A stretch of 64,000 nucleotides of DNA from Rhynchopus euleeides (lineage: Eukaryota > Euglenozoa > Diplonemea > Diplonemida > Diplonemidae): positions 186,001-250,000 of the forward strand of contig OY723271.1 in NCBI GenBank assembly GCA_963210315.1. The letters are read 5' to 3'. Made by a program: the position numbers and the translations under genes. Of the stretch, positions 63,325 to 64,000 are shown piece after piece. Every line of letters starts with the position of its first letter. The first letter of the stretch is position 1. The notes under the pieces are model-generated. The model saw only the letters and a program-made list of their open reading frames with translations, ran no database searches and had not been told where the DNA came from.

Positions 63325-64000
63325 TGCGATCAACGAAAAACTTTTTCTCGTTTACCTTTCGTATTTCTTCACGAATGATCCTGCACGACTCCAGCTATAT
63401 TTTCTTCCAACAAGGTACTTGTCAGGCGGAAATGCAGCGATAGGGGAAGTGCTAGGTGCTTGCCGTCACACACAGTCTTATGCGCCTGCCAATCACACAC
63501 CAACACTTCCGCAGGCAAAATTTTCTGTGTGTGTCGTGCGATCAACGAAAAACCACACACAATCCGAAAATGGCCAAGGACAAAAAGGGAAAGGCGAAGT
63601 CCCCCGCGACCACCACACCCCAGAACAAGCAGGAATCGCTCCCGTCTGACGACGGAAAAGCCGAGGCGGCACCCGTATCCCGGGACGAATTCCGCCGGCT
63701 GATGGAGCGCCTGGAGGGGTTGGAGGCGCAGCGTTCCCTGCCGACTGCAGACGGCGCGCGCCCAGCGGAGGATGCCACGCGTTCCCTGCCCACGGCGGCG
63801 GACGGCGCGGGCGAGACGGACCAGGAGCGGAGTGCCGCGCGTTCCCTGCCCTTCGCGGCGGATGGCGCGGGCCCTCCTGTTTCGCGTTCCCTGCACACAG
63901 CAGACGGCGCGCAGCCGGCAGGGGGTGCCACGCGTTTCCCGCCCTCTGCGGCGGACGGCGCGGGACTGCCCGAGTCGCGTTCCCTGCACACAGCAGACGG
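63325..64000 (+). mobile_element. Second, head-to-tail copy of the retrotransposon (cut by window edge)
   Basis: 63325-64000 repeats 59093-59768 with no differences noticed. The junction lies 63 bp after the ORF3 stop of unit 1. Confidence 0.9.
63570..64000 (+). CDS. Gag-like ORF1, second unit (partial)
   Basis: Same start and sequence as 59338 onward; the frame is open to the window edge (about 143 codons). See ORF1 of unit 1. Confidence 0.75.
   Translation, partial: MAKDKKGKAKSPATTTPQNKQESLPSDDGKAEAAPVSRDEFRRLMERLEGLEAQRSLPTADGARPAEDATRSLPTAADGAGETDQERSAARSLPFAADGAGPPVSRSLHTADGAQPAGGATRFPPSAADGAGLPESRSLHTAD

Noticed and set aside
59093-63569. LTR retrotransposon with the 59093 and 63325 blocks as LTRs
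   Set aside because: The repeat continues through the gag start codon and far into ORF1 to the window edge, and the element encodes a tyrosine recombinase rather than an integrase.

Overview
The window looks like nuclear DNA of a protist with GT-AG introns. Its only firmly recognised host gene is a four-exon THO-complex subunit 3 (THOC3/TEX1) homologue. About nine tenths of the sequence is transposable or repetitive DNA, much of it nested and in inverted pairs. The most informative element is a tyrosine-recombinase retrotransposon with the order gag-like, recombinase, reverse transcriptase/RNase H. That order is the one known from VIPER elements of trypanosomes, and both recognisable host gene models have pyrimidine-rich AG sites just before the ATG. 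An intron-bearing euglenozoan such as a diplonemid is therefore my best guess, by inference only; no rRNA or spliced-leader gene here settles it. Layout: 1-1645 is the end of a terminal-inverted-repeat (TIR) DNA transposon, here called the CACGGTGG element. A second copy lies at 7585-11817, split by a 1.85 kb hAT-type insertion, and a third, intact copy at 35223-37595. 4456-6327 and 28385-30247 hold two paralogous surface-protein genes (signal peptide, five CUB-like repeats, one membrane span); the second has an in-frame TGA. 11.8-34 kb is a mosaic of foldback elements, a 389-bp tandem array, MITEs and duplicated segments, one of which carries an LSU rRNA-like fragment. 33893-38511 is a 4.6 kb CACGGTGG-ended element that contains the intact third copy inside its own broken gene. 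40734-43358 is a three-level nest of insertions. 43.6-50.8 kb has duplicated segments, palindromic satellites and a TTA-flanked element. 51404-55572 is the genic island: THOC3 and one unrecognised gene, both on the minus strand. 56453-58932 has another foldback, a small hAT MITE and further MITEs. 59093-64000 is the retrotransposon, followed head-to-tail by a second copy that runs off the window. How the parts relate: several unrelated-looking DNA elements share the ends CACGGTGG...CCACCGTG and 2-bp target duplications. A second set of foldbacks shares TA-flanked GGGGGGTC ends, and a third set of short MITEs shares GGGGG(T/C)C(T/C)TCGCT ends with 3-bp duplications. Short introns appear to interrupt transposon genes as well as host genes, so many open frames here are exons rather than whole genes.
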